From: Methylorubrum rhodinum
GTDB lineage: Bacteria > Pseudomonadota > Alphaproteobacteria > Rhizobiales > Beijerinckiaceae
Direction: 5' to 3'
NCBI RefSeq assembly: GCF_014199935.1
Contig: NZ_JACHOP010000002.1
Coordinates: 392,071 to 456,070, forward strand
Length of the DNA stretch: 64,000 nt
Part shown: positions 35,112 to 44,612 of the stretch, in pieces
Position numbering within the stretch: position 1 is the first letter of the stretch
How the letters are laid out: each line of letters starts with the position of its first letter
Program-made: the position numbers and the translations under genes
The notes under the pieces: model-generated
Told to the model about the DNA's origin: nothing
Databases searched by the model: none
The model's input: the letters and a program-made list of their open reading frames with translations, nothing else

Positions 35112-36437
35112 TTACTCGGCGGCGTTCGGCGTATCGCTCGGCTCGGGAGCCGGCTCGCCCTCGGTGCCCTTGTAGCGGGTGCGGGTGCGGCGGCGCTTTG
35201 GCGCGGGAGCCTCGTCGGCGGCCGAGGCGGGCGCCGCCTCGGCGGCGGGGGGCGTCTCGCGCGGCGGGGCGGGGCGGGGCGCCGCCTCGGCCTCGTCGGA
35301 GGGCGCGGCCGGCGGCGGGTTGCGGGTGGCCGTCATCAGGAAGGCCGGGAAGGCGCTCTGGTCGGCGACCTCGGCCCGGGGCTCGGCGGCGCGGCGGCTG
35401 CGCCGCGGCGGCGCATCGGGGCGCACCGGACCGTCCGTCCGCGGCTCCTGTCGGACCGCTTCTCGGACCGCTTCCTGGCGCGGGGCCTCGGGACGAGGCG
35501 CGTCCTGGCGGACCGGATCCTGGCGCGCCGCCTCGTGGCGGGGTCCGTCCTGGCGGGGCGCATCCTGGTCGCCGCGGCCGTTCTCGAACCGATCCTGGCG
35601 GTCGGAGCGCTCCGGACGGTCCTGGCGGAACTCGCGGCGGCCCTGCTCGGGACGGCCCCCGTCCTGCTGCCCGTAATCGGGGCGATAATCCTGCCGGGCT
35701 TCCTGACGCCCAGCTTCTTGGCGCCCGACTTCTTGGCGTCCAGATTCCTGGCGCCCACGGTCGTTGCGGTCGCCGCGCTCCTGCCGGAACTCGCCGCGGT
35801 CCTGATTGCGATCTTGCCGGTCGCCGCGGAAATCCTGGCGCGGCTCGCCGCCCCGGTTGTTGAAGTCCGGACGATCCTGCCGGTTGTAATCCGGGCGGTT
35901 GCCGTCGAAGCGCTGGCCCCGGTCGTTGCCGCGGTCATTGCGGTCGTTGCGACCCTGGAAGCGCTGCTGGCCCCGATCGTTGCGGTCGTTGCCCCGATCC
36001 TGCCGGCGGGCGTCGAAGTCGTGGCGCTCGAACGGCTGCGGCGCCTGGGTCGGGTCGCCGTACTCGTCGGTGCCGTAGCCGAAGCCGGAGCGACCGCCCT
36101 CGGCGGCCTGCACGCCGTCGTCGTCGCCCTCCTCGTCCTCGTCGAAGCCGTTGCGGGCATAGCCCTGGGCGGCCTGCGGACGGCCCTGCTCCTGGGCGGC
36201 GCCGGTGATGATGCGGAAATAGTGCTCGCCGTGCTGGAAGTAGTTCTCGGCGGCGATCGGATCGCCGCTCGCCAGCGCGTCCCGGGCGAGCTGGGCGTAT
36301 TTGTCGGCGATGTGCTGGGCGTTGCCGCGGATTTTGACGTCGGGACCGTTCGACTCGTAGGAACGCGTCAGCGGGTTCGGACCCTTGGGCCGGTTGTTGT
36401 TGCGGCCCCGCATCCGTCGGTTCTGGTTTGGTCTCAT
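35112..36437 (-). CDS. DUF4167 family protein, Arg/Asp/Gln-rich
   Basis: A 441-residue protein. The N-terminal 75 residues (MRPNQNRRMRGRNNNRPKG; then SNGPDVKIRGNAQHIADKY) form the DUF4167 domain. The rest is low-complexity: dozens of RNDRG, RQDR and DFRGDRQ units (about residues 120-330), then a Pro/Ala/Glu tail. Composition like this is typical of RNA-binding disordered proteins. It is at the end of the lysC-ptsP-prfA-prmC series, a position that is conserved in alphaproteobacteria. Function unknown. Confidence 0.86.
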   Translation of the reverse strand: MRPNQNRRMRGRNNNRPKGPNPLTRSYESNGPDVKIRGNAQHIADKYAQLARDALASGDPIAAENYFQHGEHYFRIITGAAQEQGRPQAAQGYARNGFDEDEEGDDDGVQAAEGGRSGFGYGTDEYGDPTQAPQPFERHDFDARRQDRGNDRNDRGQQRFQGRNDRNDRGNDRGQRFDGNRPDYNRQDRPDFNNRGGEPRQDFRGDRQDRNQDRGEFRQERGDRNDRGRQESGRQEVGRQEAGRQEARQDYRPDYGQQDGGRPEQGRREFRQDRPERSDRQDRFENGRGDQDAPRQDGPRHEAARQDPVRQDAPRPEAPRQEAVREAVRQEPRTDGPVRPDAPPRRSRRAAEPRAEVADQSAFPAFLMTATRNPPPAAPSDEAEAAPRPAPPRETPPAAEAAPASAADEAPAPKRRRTRTRYKGTEGEPAPEPSDTPNAAE

Positions 36438-36857
36438 CGGCCTCGATTGACCCTCGTTACCTGTCGCTCGGTGTGACTGACAGCACCGCGGCGTCCGTGG
36501 ACGGCGCGTCCGGCGCCATCGGCGCGACCGCGCTCCGCCCGCGTTGTCTGCCGCCCGTCCGGTGGCCGCGCTCTCAAAGGCGCGCCGCGAGACATCCCTC
36601 GACTGTCAGGTTCGATCCCACCGAGCCTGACCGCGCTTGCCGGGCCGCTCGTCCGCTCGATGGTGGGAAGACCGTCCGAACCCGGAGGATGCAGTCAAAA
36701 CCGATCCTACCGCAGCCCATCTTAACGGGCCGTTCGCTGTCTGTGTCCCTAAGCTAGTGACTGCCGCCCGCGACAACAAGCATTTTTTCGTGATTCCGGC
36801 GGGTTATGCCGGTTTCGCGAGGGCGTGTCGTCGCCGTGCGACAGGCGTTGCGGCTCC
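36438..36857. other. Promoter region of DUF4167 gene; no gene seen
   Basis: 420 bases between prmC (ends 36858) and the DUF4167 start (36437). No convincing coding frame or repeat was found. It contains a locally AT-rich stretch near 36750-36800 (CAAGCATTTTTTCGTG) that could hold a promoter of the DUF4167 gene. Confidence 0.4.
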
Positions 36858-37748
36858 TCACCTGACCGACAAGGATGGCCGAAGCGTGACGACCCGCGCC
36901 TGTCCGGCGAGATCGCGGGCCACCGTCACGTCCGAGAAACCTGCTTTCCGCGCCAGCTCAGTGACCGCCGTCGCTTGATCGTAGCCGATCTCCAGGGCGA
37001 CCACCCCGTGCGCCGCCAGCAGGCCGGGCCGTTGCGCGATGTTGCCGAGGATCGCCCGGTAGGCGTCGAGCCCGTCCGGCCCGCCGTCGAGGGCGGCCGG
37101 CGGGTCGTGTTCGCGCACCTCGGCGTCGAGGGTCGGGATCACGCCCGTCCCGATGTAGGGCGGGTTCGAGACGATCAGGTCGAACGGGCCGGCGAGCGCA
37201 TCGAGCCAGGAGCCGCGCAGGAAGGCGGCGCGCGAGGCGACGCCGTTCGCCTCGGCGTTTGCCTTGGCGGTCGCCAGCGCGTCCTGCGAGCGGTCGAGGC
37301 CGATCCCGAAGGCTTCGGGGCGCTCGTGCAGCAGGGCGACGAGGATGCAGCCCGAGCCGGTGCCGAGATCGATCAGGCGCAGCGGGCGGTGGCGTTCGGG
37401 GAAGAGCGGAAGGGCGGCCGCCACCAGGGTCTCGGTGTCGGGTCGCGGCACCAGCGTCTCGGGGGAGAGCCGGAAGGGCAGCCCCCAGAATTCCCAGGCG
37501 CCGAGGATGCGCGCCACCGGCTCGCCCGCCAGGCGCCGCGCGGCGGCCTCGCCGAGCGCCTGCGCGCCGGATTCACCGAGGGGGGCTTGACCGTGCAGGA
37601 TCAGCTCGGACGAGGACAGCCCGAGGGCGTGCTCGGCGAGAAAGCGGGCATCGCCGCGCGGGTTGGCGAGGCCGGCGGCCGCGAAGGCTCGGGTGAGCTG
37701 GCGCAGGGCTTCCGCGCGGGGGAGGGTGGGGGCGAGGTCGGGGATCAT
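36858..37748 (-). CDS. prmC: Peptide chain release factor N(5)-glutamine methyltransferase
   Basis: A 296-residue class I methyltransferase that methylates the glutamine of the GGQ motif in release factors. The SAM-binding motif is LIDLGTGSGCILVALL and the catalytic NPPY is in DLIVSNPPYIGTG. The N-terminal helical domain matches PrmC. It lies 71 bases after prfA, its substrate's gene; the spacing holds a small GC-rich hairpin (CCCTCTCCCCC...GGGGGAGGG). Confidence 0.95.
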   Translation of the reverse strand: MIPDLAPTLPRAEALRQLTRAFAAAGLANPRGDARFLAEHALGLSSSELILHGQAPLGESGAQALGEAAARRLAGEPVARILGAWEFWGLPFRLSPETLVPRPDTETLVAAALPLFPERHRPLRLIDLGTGSGCILVALLHERPEAFGIGLDRSQDALATAKANAEANGVASRAAFLRGSWLDALAGPFDLIVSNPPYIGTGVIPTLDAEVREHDPPAALDGGPDGLDAYRAILGNIAQRPGLLAAHGVVALEIGYDQATAVTELARKAGFSDVTVARDLAGQARVVTLRPSLSVR

Positions 37749-37779
37749 GAAGAGGGGCGGGACGTTCCCGCTGCATCGC

Positions 37780-37815
37780 CCTCTCCCCCGCAGAGGGGGA
37801 GGGAAGGGGCATCGC
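37780..37815. repeat. CCCTCTCC-type hairpin repeat
   Basis: CGCCCTCTCCCCCGCAGAGG followed by GGGAGGG: a small hairpin with arms CCCTCTCCC/GGGAGGG in the prmC-prfA spacer. A similar unit lies at 50119-50170. Confidence 0.5.
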
Positions 37816-37818
37816 TCG

Positions 37819-38904
37819 TCACGCCATCCCCTCGGCGGCCAGCAGCTCCGCCTGATGCTCGGTCACCAGCGCGTCGATCACCTCGTCGAGCGCCGGGCCG
37901 GCCATGACCTCCTCCAGCTTGTAGAGGGTCAGGTTGATGCGGTGGTCGGTGACGCGGCCTTGCGGGAAATTGTAGGTGCGGATGCGCTCCGAGCGGTCGC
38001 CCGAGCCGACCTGCGCCTTGCGGTCGGCGGCCCGCGCCGAGTCCTTCGCCGTACGCTCGGCGTCGAACAGTTTTGCCCGCAGCAGCGCCATCGCTCGCGC
38101 CCGGTTCTTGTGCTGCGAGCGCTCCTCCTGGACGAACACCACCACGCCCGACGGGATGTGGGTGATGCGGATCGCCGATTCCGTCTTGTTGACGTGCTGG
38201 CCGCCCGCGCCCTGTGCCCGCATGGTGTCGATCTTCAGGTCGGCGTCGTTGATCGCGATGTCGACCTCTTCGGCCTCCGGCAGCACCGCGACGGTGGCGG
38301 CCGAGGTGTGGATGCGTCCCTGCGTCTCGGTGTCGGGCACGCGCTGGACGCGGTGGGCGCCGCTCTCGAACTTGAGGCGGGAGAACACCGAGCGGCCCTT
38401 CACCTCGGCCACGACCTCGCGGAAGCCGCCGACGGTGCCCTCGCTCTCCGAGATCACCTCGACGCGCCAGCCCTTCGACTCGGCGTACTTGGCGTACATG
38501 CGAAACAGGTCGCCGGCGAAGAGCGCCGCCTCGTCGCCGCCGGTGCCGGCGCGGATCTCCAAGATGGCGCTCTTCTCGTCCGCCGCGTCCTTGGGCAGCA
38601 GGATGAGCTGGAGGGCACGGTGGGCCCGCTCCAGCGCCTCTTCGGCCTCCGGCTTCTCGTCGGCCGCCAGCGCCCGCATCTCGGCATCACCCCCGGGCTC
38701 GTCGATCATCGCCCGGATGCCGTCGAGATTGGCCTGCGCCGCCCGGTACTCGCGGATCGCCGCCACCACGCCGTCGAGCTCGGACAGTTCGCGGGAGAGC
38801 TGCACGATATGCTCGGGCGAGCCCGCGCCGTCGGCGAGCTGCGCCGTGACGAACTCGTGCCGGGCCAGGATGGCGTCGAGGCGCTCAGAGGGAATGGGTG
38901 TCAC
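37819..38904 (-). CDS. prfA: Peptide chain release factor 1
   Basis: A 361-residue class I release factor that ends translation at UAA and UAG. The catalytic GGQ lies in [16 protein letters not shown], preceded by the tripeptide-anticodon region; the PEVE-like and stop-codon domains are at the expected positions. A GTG start at 38904 opens [13 protein letters not shown]. It is followed by prmC, which methylates its GGQ Gln. Confidence 0.97.
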   Translation of the reverse strand: MTPIPSERLDAILARHEFVTAQLADGAGSPEHIVQLSRELSELDGVVAAIREYRAAQANLDGIRAMIDEPGGDAEMRALAADEKPEAEEALERAHRALQLILLPKDAADEKSAILEIRAGTGGDEAALFAGDLFRMYAKYAESKGWRVEVISESEGTVGGFREVVAEVKGRSVFSRLKFESGAHRVQRVPDTETQGRIHTSAATVAVLPEAEEVDIAINDADLKIDTMRAQGAGGQHVNKTESAIRITHIPSGVVVFVQEERSQHKNRARAMALLRAKLFDAERTAKDSARAADRKAQVGSGDRSERIRTYNFPQGRVTDHRINLTLYKLEEVMAGPALDEVIDALVTEHQAELLAAEGMA

Positions 38905-39085
38905 GGGGTCTTCGATGTCACGTCGCGGGAAGGGGGCTTCCCTACTTCACTGCCGCGCGGAGGGCGAGTGCTCCGAGAGGCGGGCTGCCGCTCTTGCAAC
39001 GCGCGGCGCGGTTCGGCAACCAGCGGTTCCTCACGAGCCGTTTTCGCCCGACGCCATGCCCAGGCCGCGCCTGATCCGACCCTCG

Positions 39086-39197
39086 CCCTCATCCTGAGGT
39101 GCGCAGCCGAAGGCGGAGCCTCGAAGGAGGGCTCCAGGGATCGCACGCGCGCTGGAGCCCTCCTTCGAGGCCGCTTCGCGGCACCTCAGGATGAGGG
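39086..39197. repeat. Long imperfect inverted repeat
   Basis: A 112-base element whose outer arms CCCTCATCCTGAGGTGC and GCACCTCAGGATGAGGG are exactly complementary. Inner arms GGAGGGCTCCAG and CTGGAGCCCTCC are also complementary, giving a long two-tier hairpin between prfA and ptsP. A single-arm relative is at 31841-31893 and an end fragment near 58802. Confidence 0.75.
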
Positions 39198-39230
39198 GGG
39201 TTGGGTTGGATGAGCCCGTCGAACAGGCTC

Positions 39231-41492
39231 TCACACCGGCACGCCGTGCGTCTTGGCGAACGCCGCGAGCGCCGGGCGCAGCGAGGCCCCATCCGTCACC
39301 TTGGTCAGCTCCGCGTCGATCAGAGCGGCGACGGCGCCCGCGTCCGCCGAGAGCACCATCGCCTTGATCGGGCCGATGGCGGCGGGCGACATCGAGAAGT
39401 CGCGGAAGCCGAGGCCGATCAGCGCCAGCGCTTCGAGGGGGCGCCCGCCGATCTCGCCGCAGACCGTCACCGGGCAGCCCTGCGCGGCCGCGCGCTGGGC
39501 GATCAGGCGGAAGGCCCGCATGGCGGCGCCGCAGAGCGGGTCGAAGCGGTTGGCCACGCGCCGGTTCTCGCGATCGACCGCGAACAGGAACTGCATCAGG
39601 TCGTTGGAGCCGACCGACAGGAAATCGGCCTCGCGGGCGATCTCGTCGATCTGGAACAGGAGCGAGGGCACCTCGACCATGGCGCCGAGGCGGCACTCGC
39701 TCGGCAGGGTGTAGCCGTGGCGGCGCAGATGCGCCTTCTCGCGCTCGACGATGGCGCGGGCGCGGGTGAACTCCTCCACCGTCGCCACCATCGGGAACAT
39801 GATCTTGATCGGGCGGCCGGCGGCTGCCTTCAGCAGCGCGCGCAGCTGCACCCGCAGCAGCGCCGGACGGTCGAGGCCGATGCGGATCGCCCGCCAACCG
39901 AGTGCCGGGTTCTCTTCTTCGAGCGCCGGCATGTAGGGGAGGATCTTGTCGCCGCCGATGTCGAGGGTGCGGATCGTCACCGGCAGATCGCCGGTGGCGG
40001 AAAACACCGCCTCGTAGAGCGCCTGCTGCTCGGCCGCCGAGGGCATCCGCTCGGCCACCATGAACTGAAGCTCGGTGCGGAACAGGCCGACGCCCTCCGC
40101 CCCGGTCTCGTGCAGGTGGGTGAGGTCGACCAAGAGCCCGGCATTGAGGTGGAGGCCGATGCGCACGCCGTCGCGGGTGGCGGCGGGCACGTCGCGCAGC
40201 GCCCGGTACTGCTCCTGCCGCCGGGCGCGCAGGCGCACCATCTCGGCGTAGGAGGCCTCGATCTCCGGGGTCGGCCGGATCTGCACGTCGCCGGAGAGGC
40301 CGTCGACGATGATCGCGTCGCCGGAATCGCACAGGCCGGTGGCGTTGGCGATCTCGCCGACCGCCGGAATGCCGAGCGCGCGGGCCACGATGGCGATGTG
40401 ACTCGTCGGCCCGCCCTCCTCCAGCACGACGCCGCGCAGCCGCGCCCGGTCGTAGTCGAGGAGTGCGGCCGGCCCCATCGAGCGGGCCACCAGGATCGCG
40501 TTCTCGGGCAGGCCGTCGGCGCCGCGCCCCTCCTGGCCGACGAGGCGGCGCAGCAGGCGGTTGGCGAGGTCGTCGAGGTCGTGCAGGCGGTCGCGCAGAT
40601 AGGGGTCGCTCTGGCGCAGCATCCGGGCGCGGTTGTCCGACTGCACCCGCTCGACCGCGGCCTCGGCCGTCAGGCCCGACTGGACCGCCTCGCGCATCCG
40701 GCGCAGCCAACCCTTGTCGTGGGCGAACATCCGCACGGTCTCGAGCACCTCGCGGGATTCGCCCGAACTGAGCCCGTCGCCGCGCTCGACCAACTCGTCG
40801 ATGGCCGAGCGCACCTCCTCGATCGCCGCGTCCAGCCGCTCGACCTCGCGCTCGACGTTCTCGGCGATGAGCGTCTTCACGACGATGCGCGGCTCGTGCA
40901 GCACCACGTGGCCGAGCCCGATGCCGTCGGCGAGCGCGACGCCGCGCTGGCTCACCGGACGGCGCGCCGCGGAGCCGGCGCCGGGCGCCAGCGCCTGCAA
41001 CTCGCCCGAGGCGATCATCTCCGAGAGCACCATGGCGGTGGTCTGGAGCGCCTCGATCTCCTCCTCGGAATAGACCCGGTAGGTCTTGTTCTGGACGACG
41101 AGCACGCCGAGCGTGTTGCCCGCGCGCAGGAGCGGCACGCCGAGGAAGGCGTGGTAGATCTCCTCGCCCGTCTCCGGCCGGTAGGAGAACGAGGGGTGCG
41201 ATTGCGCGTCCGAGAGCGCCAGCGGCTCGGCCGTCTTGGCGATCAGGCCGACGAGGCCCTCGTCGGCGCGCAGGCGGGTGATGTGGACCGCGTCGCGGTT
41301 CAGACCCTCGGTTGCGAACAGTTCGAGGGTGTTGTCATCGCGCACCACGTAGACCGAGCACACCTCGGCGATCACGTTGGCCGCGATCAGGACGACGATC
41401 CGGTCGAGGCGCGCCTGCGGAGAGACCGGCTCCGCCATGGCTTCGCGGAGCCGGCGCAGCAGCAGGCGCGGGCCTCCGGGCGCAGCGGGCAT
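39231..41492 (-). CDS. ptsP: Phosphoenolpyruvate-protein phosphotransferase, nitrogen type
   Basis: A 753-residue GAF-domain PTS enzyme I (EI-Ntr). The N-terminal GAF domain (about 20-165) is followed by the PTS phospho-His domain with SHIAIVARALGIPAVGE and the PEP-binding TIM-barrel with FRTELQFM and MIPMVA-like IMFPMVATVEE, then the C-terminal SNDLMQFLFAVDR. It transfers phosphate from PEP to NPr, feeding a nitrogen/potassium regulatory relay rather than sugar import. Start chosen at ATG 41492. It follows lysC by about 150 bases and precedes prfA. Confidence 0.95.
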   Translation of the reverse strand: MPAAPGGPRLLLRRLREAMAEPVSPQARLDRIVVLIAANVIAEVCSVYVVRDDNTLELFATEGLNRDAVHITRLRADEGLVGLIAKTAEPLALSDAQSHPSFSYRPETGEEIYHAFLGVPLLRAGNTLGVLVVQNKTYRVYSEEEIEALQTTAMVLSEMIASGELQALAPGAGSAARRPVSQRGVALADGIGLGHVVLHEPRIVVKTLIAENVEREVERLDAAIEEVRSAIDELVERGDGLSSGESREVLETVRMFAHDKGWLRRMREAVQSGLTAEAAVERVQSDNRARMLRQSDPYLRDRLHDLDDLANRLLRRLVGQEGRGADGLPENAILVARSMGPAALLDYDRARLRGVVLEEGGPTSHIAIVARALGIPAVGEIANATGLCDSGDAIIVDGLSGDVQIRPTPEIEASYAEMVRLRARRQEQYRALRDVPAATRDGVRIGLHLNAGLLVDLTHLHETGAEGVGLFRTELQFMVAERMPSAAEQQALYEAVFSATGDLPVTIRTLDIGGDKILPYMPALEEENPALGWRAIRIGLDRPALLRVQLRALLKAAAGRPIKIMFPMVATVEEFTRARAIVEREKAHLRRHGYTLPSECRLGAMVEVPSLLFQIDEIAREADFLSVGSNDLMQFLFAVDRENRRVANRFDPLCGAAMRAFRLIAQRAAAQGCPVTVCGEIGGRPLEALALIGLGFRDFSMSPAAIGPIKAMVLSADAGAVAALIDAELTKVTDGASLRPALAAFAKTHGVPV

Positions 41493-41640
41493 CGGGTCGT
41501 CAATCCGGGTCGGCTGGCGCCTCGGGCCGAACGGCCCGATGCCCCAGACTCTTGTTTCGCGTCGGCCTGTCCGAGAACCGGCTCCCGTCGTCGGGCCGGT
41601 CCGGCGCAACCCTCACGTGCGGGTGCGCCGGCGGGTACGG

Positions 41641-42876
41641 TCAGGCCTGGTCGAGGCCGTATAGCGAGTGGAGCGTGCGAACGGCAAGCTCCGTGTAGGC
41701 CGCGTCGATGAGCACCGAGAACTTGATCTCGGAGGTGGTGATCGCCCGGATGTTGATACCCTTCTCGGCCAGCGCCCGGAAGGCCTTGGCGGCCACGCCC
41801 GCATGGGAGCGCATGCCGACGCCGATGGCCGAGACCTTGACCACGTCGGTGGCGCCCTCGATCTGGCCGAACTGGATCGTCTCGCGCTGGGCATCGAGGA
41901 TCGCGCGGGCGCGTTCGTAGTCGGCCGCCGGGACCGTGAAGGTCATGTCGGTGGTCGATTGGTCGCCGGACACGGTCTGGATGATCATGTCGACGTTGAT
42001 GTTGGCGTCCGCGAGCGGCCCGAAGATCGCCGCGGCGATGCCGGGGCTGTCCTTGACGGCCCGCAGGGTGATCTGGGCCTCGTCCCGGGCGAAGGCGATG
42101 CCGGTGATGGTCTGCTGTTCCACGATCTGATCCTCGTCGCAGATGAGGGTGCCCGGCCGCGCGGCATCGGGGGGATCGAAGGAGGAGCGCACCGTGGTCG
42201 GCACGCGGTGGATCATGGCGAGCTCGACCGAGCGCACCTGGAGCACCTTGGCCCCAAGGGAGGCCATCTCCAGCATCTCCTCGAAGGTCACGCGCTCCAT
42301 GCGCTTGGCCTTCGGCACCACCCGCGGATCGGTGGTGTAGACCCCGTCCACGTCCGTGTAGATGTCGCAGCGCTCCGCGCCGATGGCGGCGGCGATGGCC
42401 ACCGCCGAGGTGTCCGAGCCGCCGCGCCCCAGCGTCGCGATCCGGCCGGTCTCGGCATGCACGCCCTGGAAGCCGGCGATCACCGCGACCTCGCCGCGTT
42501 TGAACCCGGCGTCGAGGTTCTTGGGGTCGATCGCCTCGATCCGGGCCGAGCCGTGGGCGTCGGAAGTGTGGAGCGGGATCTGCCAGCCCTGCCAGGAGCG
42601 GGCCGCGATACCCATCTTGGTGAGCGCGATGGCGAGCAGCCCCGAGGTCACCTGCTCGCCCGAGGCCACGACGGCGTCGTACTCGGTCTCGGAATAGAGC
42701 GCGTCGGCGTCCTTCACCCAGGCGACCAGCTCGTTGGTCTTGCCCGACATCGCCGAGACCACGACGGCGACCTCGTAGCCGGCCGCGACCTCGCGAGCGA
42801 CGTGGGCCGCCACGTTGCGGATGCGCTCGACATTGGCGACGGAGGTGCCGCCGAATTTCATCACCAAACGGGGCAT
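41641..42876 (-). CDS. lysC: Aspartate kinase
   Basis: A 411-residue aspartokinase, first enzyme of lysine, threonine, methionine and diaminopimelate synthesis. It opens LVMKFGGTSVANVERI, has FQGVHAETGRIATLGRGGSDTS in the active site, and two C-terminal ACT domains (VKDSPGIAAAIF; VKVSAIGVGM) that sense amino acids. Length and order are typical of alphaproteobacteria. ATG at 42876. The lysC-ptsP-prfA-prmC order is conserved in this class. Confidence 0.97.
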   Translation of the reverse strand: MPRLVMKFGGTSVANVERIRNVAAHVAREVAAGYEVAVVVSAMSGKTNELVAWVKDADALYSETEYDAVVASGEQVTSGLLAIALTKMGIAARSWQGWQIPLHTSDAHGSARIEAIDPKNLDAGFKRGEVAVIAGFQGVHAETGRIATLGRGGSDTSAVAIAAAIGAERCDIYTDVDGVYTTDPRVVPKAKRMERVTFEEMLEMASLGAKVLQVRSVELAMIHRVPTTVRSSFDPPDAARPGTLICDEDQIVEQQTITGIAFARDEAQITLRAVKDSPGIAAAIFGPLADANINVDMIIQTVSGDQSTTDMTFTVPAADYERARAILDAQRETIQFGQIEGATDVVKVSAIGVGMRSHAGVAAKAFRALAEKGINIRAITTSEIKFSVLIDAAYTELAVRTLHSLYGLDQA

Positions 42877-43041
42877 GTCGCGTCCGGTCTGCCTCTCGTC
42901 GCCTTCAATACCGGCGTGCGCCCCATCGCCTGCGGTCAGGTCGGGCGCGGCTGTACCGGGGATGCGCCCGGCGGGTACAAGGGGCCTCCGGCCGTGTCAA
43001 TCGGACGGCGGGTCGGTTGAAACGATACGAAAGTGAACCGG

Positions 43042-43779
43042 ATGACGAGCGCCTCGATCGATCGGGACGAAGTGGCGCGCTTCGATGCGCTGGCCGCGCG
43101 CTGGTGGGATCCGCGCGGGCCGATGGCGGTGCTGCACAAGTTCAACCCCGTGCGGGTCGGCTACATCCGCGACGAGGTGTGCCGCGTGTTCGGGCGCGAT
43201 CCGGCCGCACCGTTCCCGCTGGAGGGCCTGAGCGTGGTCGATATCGGCTGCGGCGGCGGCGTGCTGTCCGAGCCTCTGGCCCGGCTCGGCGCCCAAGTGA
43301 CCGGGCTCGATCCGGCGCGCGCCAACATCGCGGCGGCCCGCGCCCATGCGGAAGGAGAGGGGCTCACCATCGATTACCGCGACGAGACCATCGAGGCGGT
43401 GGTGGCGGGCGGCGCCCGCTTCGACGTGGTGCTCGCCATGGAGGTGGTCGAGCACGTCTCCGACCGCGCCGGTTTCTTGCGCGCGACGTGTGAGGCCGTC
43501 AGGCCCGGCGGGCTCCTGTTCGCCGCGACCATCAACCGGACGATGCGCTCCTTCGCGCTCGCCATCGTCGGCGCCGAATACGTGCTGCGCTGGCTGCCGC
43601 GGGGCACGCACGACTGGGAGAAGTTCGTGACGCCGGCCGAGCTGACCGCCGACATCGAGGCCGGGGGGCTCACCGTCACCGACACGACCGGCGTGGTCTA
43701 CAACCCGCTCGGGGATTCCTGGCGGGCGAGCCGCGACACGGGGGTGAACTACATGCTGGCCGCGCACCGACGCGCCTGA
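43042..43779 (+). CDS. ubiG: Ubiquinone biosynthesis O-methyltransferase
   Basis: A 245-residue SAM methyltransferase that performs both O-methylations in ubiquinone synthesis. Motifs: WWDPRGPMAVLHKFNPVR near the N terminus, VVDIGCGGGVLSEPLARLGA, and the C-terminal DTTGVVYNPL of UbiG. An ATG at 43042 is preferred over the GTG at 43033; both are close to a GAAAGTGAACC stretch. It is divergent from lysC. Confidence 0.95.
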   Translation: MTSASIDRDEVARFDALAARWWDPRGPMAVLHKFNPVRVGYIRDEVCRVFGRDPAAPFPLEGLSVVDIGCGGGVLSEPLARLGAQVTGLDPARANIAAARAHAEGEGLTIDYRDETIEAVVAGGARFDVVLAMEVVEHVSDRAGFLRATCEAVRPGGLLFAATINRTMRSFALAIVGAEYVLRWLPRGTHDWEKFVTPAELTADIEAGGLTVTDTTGVVYNPLGDSWRASRDTGVNYMLAAHRRA

Positions 43780-43837
43780 ACGAAGCGGCCCGCCCGCCGT
43801 TGACGTGTCCCCAGGCTCATGACGGGACACTTAAAAA

Positions 43838-44410
43838 ATGCTGGAGAAGCTGCCGCAAGCCGTGGGCGAGGCCCTGTCGAATGTCAGGGCCGGCATCGAG
43901 AAGGCCGCGTTCCACACGGTCGCGGCACAGGCGCCCGCCACGTTGCGGGTCACGAGCCCGGCCTTCACGGACGGCGCGCCGATCCCGGCCCGCCACACCG
44001 CCGATGGCGAGGGCGTCTCGCCCCGGCTCGCCGTTGCGGGCGTGCCGCCGGAGGCCGCGGCCCTGGTGCTGTTCGTGGAAGACCCCGACGCGCCTTCGCT
44101 GCACCCGTTCGTCCACCTCATCGCCTGGAACCTGCCGCCGCGGGATCAGGACTTTGCCGAGGGCGCGTTCGCGAGCCCGGCGGGGGAGGGCGCCCGGCAC
44201 GATCTCGGCCGCAACTCGTTCCTGAAGGATGGCTGGCTTCCCCCGGACCCGCCGACGGGCCACGGCCCGCATCGCTACCTGTTCCAGGCCTTCGCGCTCG
44301 CCCGCGCGCCGGACCTCTCGGCTTCGCCGGGTCGCAGCGCACTCCTCGATGCGCTCAACGGCAACGTGATCGCCAAGGGGTGGCTTACGGGGACGTACGA
44401 GCGGGCGTGA
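43838..44410 (+). CDS. YbhB/YbcL family Raf-kinase-inhibitor-like protein
   Basis: A 190-residue PEBP-fold protein. Diagnostic elements are RHTADGEGVSPRLAVAGVP, LVLFVEDPDAPSLHPFVHLIAWNLP and PPTGHGPHRYLFQAFALA, which build the phosphate/anion-binding pocket. The N-terminal 40 residues precede the fold. Cytoplasmic or periplasmic function is unknown in bacteria. It follows ubiG by 58 bases. Confidence 0.9.
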   Translation: MLEKLPQAVGEALSNVRAGIEKAAFHTVAAQAPATLRVTSPAFTDGAPIPARHTADGEGVSPRLAVAGVPPEAAALVLFVEDPDAPSLHPFVHLIAWNLPPRDQDFAEGAFASPAGEGARHDLGRNSFLKDGWLPPDPPTGHGPHRYLFQAFALARAPDLSASPGRSALLDALNGNVIAKGWLTGTYERA

Positions 44411-44454
44411 GCGCTTGCGCGACGGTGGCGGCGATGGGCATGAAAGGAGGGAGT

Positions 44455-44580
44455 CGGGCGCGTCCCCTCCCCCTTGCGGGGAGGGGTTCGGGGTGGGGGT
44501 CGTGCAGAAGGCACCGCAACGCCCTGTCCTGAACCGCCCCTACCTCCGGCTCCTCCCCGCAAGGGAGGAGAGACCCGCGC
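44455..44580. repeat. GC-rich repeat spacer with CCCCTCCCC/GGGGAGGGG arms
   Basis: Before the quinone reductase gene lie CCCTCCCCCTTGCGGGGAGG followed by GGTTCGGGGTGGGGG, and later CCTCCCCGCAAGGGAGGA. The first and last form mirror-image hairpins with GCGGG loops. It belongs to the same short-hairpin class as those at 37780 and 50119. Confidence 0.5.
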
Positions 44581-44612
44581 CCGAGCCGACGAACGGACGG
44601 AAGTCGAAGACG

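Noticed and set aside
39201..41711. 836-codon plus-strand frame opposite ptsP
   Set aside because: Antisense of ptsP; His/Gly/Arg-rich shadow with no domain.
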